Shown: one piece after another, positions 22,602 to 24,961 of the stretch
Position numbering within the stretch: the first letter of the stretch is position 1
Layout of the letters: each line of letters opens with the position of its first letter
Origin: an uncultured Porphyromonadaceae bacterium
GTDB taxonomy: Bacteria; Bacteroidota; Bacteroidia; Bacteroidales; Muribaculaceae
NCBI GenBank assembly: GCA_900547825.1
Contig: URII01000040.1
Location: 1-24,961, forward strand
Reading direction: 5' to 3'
Length of the DNA: 24,961 nt
The notes under the pieces: model-generated
Database searches by the model: none
What the model was told of the DNA's origin: nothing
The model's input: only the letters and a program-made list of their open reading frames with translations
Position numbers and translations under genes: made by a program

Positions 22602-23297
22602 ATGTCAGTGGTAAGCAATATCAAGCGGGCTTTCGGTTTCTCCGTTGTCGACGAGGATGAGGATTACGATTCCGTCATGACTCCGGGTGAGGAGAATCTT
22701 GCCGTGTCGGGAATAGTAAATCCATTCCGCCGTGCCTCTCAGCCACGTAGCGTTGAAACTGCCGTGGAGCATCCCGAGCTTCCCGAAGGGCAGCCGGACA
22801 TACCTTATCACGACAATAAGCTTCCGGGCCAGATATTCGATTCGGTCATAAAGCTCTTTAACCGCACAATGCCCGATTTCGTAAAGCGCTGTCTCGATAC
22901 CGATTCGCAACGGCAGTATATCTTCAATTCCATTGACAGCGCCGTGCGCAACCATCTCGACTGTGTGTGCGAGGAGGCCCGCCGTTACGGCCTGCGCTGC
23001 CGCGAGGAGGAGCATTCGCGTCTGGCCGAAGAGGTAGGGCGGCTTACCGGCGCCACGGTAGGGCTTGAGGAAGAGCGGCGCGAGGCCACTCGTGTGCGTG
23101 CATCGCTTGAGAGGCGTGCGTCGGCACTTGAAAAGCGTGTCAATGATTTGGAGGAAATGCTCATGGAGGCGCAGGAGCAGAATGAGAAACTCACCCATAG
23201 AGTGCAGTCGCTCCAGAGGCGGTTGCGTAAATCACGCACCCGTCCCGACGACACCGACGGACAGATGAGCCTTTTTGAAGAAGAATCAGCAGAATAA
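22602..23297 (+). CDS. Coiled-coil protein of unknown function, partner candidate of the ATP-grasp protein
   Basis: I do not recognise this 231-residue protein. It has no signal peptide or membrane segment. Residues 1-75 are acidic and probably disordered (DEDEDYDSVMTPGEEN). Residues ~76-130 form a compact helical part with KLPGQIFDSVIKLFNRTMPDFVKRCLD. Residues ~130-212 are a long Glu/Arg-rich coiled coil with heptad-like Leu/Val spacing (LERRASALEKRVNDLEEMLMEAQEQNEKL). The C-terminus is acidic, ending SLFEEESAE. It begins 4 nt after the ATP-grasp gene stop and ends 37 nt before the peptidase gene, so it is cotranscribed. The tight spacing suggests a complex with, or regulation of, the upstream protein. 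Confidence 0.8.
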   Translation: MSVVSNIKRAFGFSVVDEDEDYDSVMTPGEENLAVSGIVNPFRRASQPRSVETAVEHPELPEGQPDIPYHDNKLPGQIFDSVIKLFNRTMPDFVKRCLDTDSQRQYIFNSIDSAVRNHLDCVCEEARRYGLRCREEEHSRLAEEVGRLTGATVGLEEERREATRVRASLERRASALEKRVNDLEEMLMEAQEQNEKLTHRVQSLQRRLRKSRTRPDDTDGQMSLFEEESAE

Positions 23298-23334
23298 TAT
23301 ATTTAAAGAGCTACATAGCATCAAGCATCTCAAT

Positions 23335-24924
23335 ATGAAACGAATCATACTCTCAGCAGTATCGGCGGCAGCCGTGGTCATTACATCCGCACAAAGTGTG
23401 GCCGGCATGACGGACCTTGCCAAATATGTATATCCCGGCAATACGCCTGCGGAAGCTCCGGAAATGCAGTTTATGCCCGACGGAGCTTCATATCTTGAAC
23501 TGAGCGACGATGGACGCCGCATAATCAGGCGCGAAACCGCCTCCGGCAAGGAGGTGGAGACGGTGTTGGACCTTTCGACCGCACGCGAAACAAAACTTGA
23601 CCGCATAGAGGGGTTCGTGATGAGTCCCGACGGTTCTAAAATAATGGTTAATACGGCTGTGGAGATGATATACCGCAGGTCAAGCCGCGCCTCACATTAT
23701 ATATACGAGATACGCAGCCGTCTTCTTACACCTCTTTCCACTGCACACTCCACACAGCAGTCGCCTCTGTTCTCGCCCGACGGCCGCATGGTGGCATTCG
23801 TCGACTCATGCAATGTGTTCATAAAAAAACTTGATTACGGCACAGAAGTGCGCGTTACCTCCGACGGCGCCCACGGCCATGTTATCAACGGTGTGCCTGA
23901 CTGGACCTATGAGGAGGAATTTGCCACCACCTGCTCCATGACATGGGCGCCCGACAATCTCACCCTATGCTATCTCCGTTACGACGAATCCGCAGTTCCG
24001 GAATATTCCTTACCCCTTTACGGAGGCGGATGTGACGGCAATAAGGATTACACCTGCTATCCCGGTGCGATGACATTCAAATATCCCGTGGCAGGCCGTC
24101 CGAATTCCGTGGTCACACTCCACAGCTATGATATAGAGACTCGTAAGACAAAACATATTCCCCTCAATGCTCCGGGCATAGAGTATATTCCGCGCATAGC
24201 CTATGCCTATAGCCCCGAGCGTGTTATTGTCACCGTACTCAACCGCGAGCAGAACCGGATGGAGCTTTTTGCCGTGAATCCACGCACCACAACCTCGCGT
24301 TCGCTGCTGGTAGAGCAGTCAAAAGCATGGCTTACCCCTTGCACTTACGAGAATCTTGCCCTCCTTCCCGAAGGATTTGTAATAAATTCCTCACGCTCAG
24401 GATTCAATCATCTCTATCTCTATAATTATTCCGGGGCACAGCTCCGTCAGCTTACTTCGGGACAGTTCGATGTCACAGCCTATTACGGCCATGACTCTGT
24501 AAAGGATCTGCATTACTATCAGTCCACCTCGGCCGGTCCTGTCAATCGTGTGGTGTCGCGTGTCGATGCAAAGGGGCGTGTCACTGCAATCTCCGGCACC
24601 GACGGACTTTCATCGGCACGTTTCTCACCGGCCATGAATTTCTATGCCCTGACCCACAGTTCCGCTGTGTCGGCACCGCTCACCACACTCTTTTCCGCTC
24701 CTGCCGACAAAAAGCTGCGTATCCTTGTCGACAACTCCGCATATGCCAAGACGTATGCTTCGGCCCCCGTCACTGAGTTTACAACCGTAGATGCGGGTGG
24801 TGTGGAACTTAACATGTCGGTGGTTAAACCTCTTGGGTTCGACGCTTCGAAACGTTATCCGGTTATCATGTATCAGTACAGCGGCCCCGGTTCGCAGGAG
24901 GTCCTTAACCGCTGGCATGCTTGA
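23335..24924 (+). CDS. Dipeptidyl peptidase IV (S9B), reading frame stops before the catalytic domain
   Basis: The start is the ATG preceding a signal peptide (MKRIILSAVSAAAVVITSA); an earlier in-frame ATG at 23275 overlaps the previous gene and would bury the signal. The frame gives 529 residues of the DPP IV beta-propeller. SPLFSPDG and PDWTYEEEF (188-196) are present, the latter holding the Glu pair that binds the substrate N-terminus. It then enters the alpha/beta-hydrolase domain at YPVIMYQYSGPGSQEV and LNRWHA, and stops at TGA 24922. Family members run to about 720-740 residues, with Ser, Asp and His catalytic residues still to come. The +1 frame stays open to the window end with plausible peptidase sequence, so a frameshift is likely. 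An intact enzyme would cleave Xaa-Pro dipeptides from peptides in the periplasm. Confidence 0.85.
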   Translation: MKRIILSAVSAAAVVITSAQSVAGMTDLAKYVYPGNTPAEAPEMQFMPDGASYLELSDDGRRIIRRETASGKEVETVLDLSTARETKLDRIEGFVMSPDGSKIMVNTAVEMIYRRSSRASHYIYEIRSRLLTPLSTAHSTQQSPLFSPDGRMVAFVDSCNVFIKKLDYGTEVRVTSDGAHGHVINGVPDWTYEEEFATTCSMTWAPDNLTLCYLRYDESAVPEYSLPLYGGGCDGNKDYTCYPGAMTFKYPVAGRPNSVVTLHSYDIETRKTKHIPLNAPGIEYIPRIAYAYSPERVIVTVLNREQNRMELFAVNPRTTTSRSLLVEQSKAWLTPCTYENLALLPEGFVINSSRSGFNHLYLYNYSGAQLRQLTSGQFDVTAYYGHDSVKDLHYYQSTSAGPVNRVVSRVDAKGRVTAISGTDGLSSARFSPAMNFYALTHSSAVSAPLTTLFSAPADKKLRILVDNSAYAKTYASAPVTEFTTVDAGGVELNMSVVKPLGFDASKRYPVIMYQYSGPGSQEVLNRWHA

Positions 24925-24961
24925 GAACGCCTACGCGCTTGAAGAAGGCGCCGCCATGCTC

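Noticed and set aside
22605..23198. 197-codon minus-strand open frame opposite the coiled-coil gene
   Set aside because: It mirrors the sense gene closely, has no recognisable motif or promoter, and the sense gene is tightly placed in an operon.
1..24961. CRISPR arrays, insertion sequences, prophage or rRNA genes
   Set aside because: No regularly spaced repeats, transposase or integrase motifs, phage structural genes or rRNA sequence were seen in reading both strands.

Overview
The window looks like chromosomal DNA of a Bacteroidota bacterium of the order Bacteroidales, most likely a gut Muribaculaceae-type organism; the family is an inference and I cannot name a genus. Reasons: upstream regions carry the Bacteroidota sigma factor promoter (TTTG, about 20 nt, TAnnTTTG); the protein families are typical (periplasmic-sensor histidine kinase, DUF4252-type lipoprotein, dipeptidyl peptidase IV, DUF6056-like membrane protein, GH13 amylase with CBM26-like modules and a sorting-type tail); MurA has Asp in place of the usual active-site Cys; and Shine-Dalgarno sequences are mostly absent.

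Layout. Minus strand, 1-6462: a sensor histidine kinase (cut by the left window edge), RNase R (rnr) and DNA gyrase B (gyrB). Plus strand, 6609-10993: tRNA-Pro(GGG) with its own promoter and terminator, an exported beta-barrel-like protein, and a large secreted alpha-amylase closed by a strong hairpin. Minus strand, 11041-14043: a compact operon transcribed cytidylate kinase-like protein > murB > murA. Plus strand, 14203-16635: a Phd/RelE-type toxin-antitoxin pair, then an ECF sigma factor, a membrane protein and a DUF4252-like lipoprotein coupled by ATGA overlaps. Plus strand, 16666-19488: a DUF6056-like multi-pass membrane protein with a GtrB-type polyprenyl-phosphate glycosyltransferase. 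Plus strand, 19520-24961: a ~1000-residue protein joining receiver-like domains to a PEP-synthase-type ATP-grasp domain, a coiled-coil protein 4 nt downstream, and a dipeptidyl peptidase IV gene that hits a stop just before the window ends.

How the genes fit together. MurA and MurB catalyse the first two committed steps of peptidoglycan precursor synthesis. The amylase looks like a stand-alone starch degrader. The GtrB-like enzyme probably charges a lipid carrier with sugar for the membrane protein beside it. The least explained unit is the receiver/ATP-grasp protein and its coiled-coil neighbour: it lacks the phosphohistidine and PEP-binding domains of a true PEP synthase, and its promoter carries two regulatory-looking repeats (an 11-bp-period TTGTCAC repeat and an 11-bp inverted repeat over the -7 box). 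Two genes show possible reading-frame damage: the 5' end of the DUF6056-like gene and the 3' part of the DPP IV gene.
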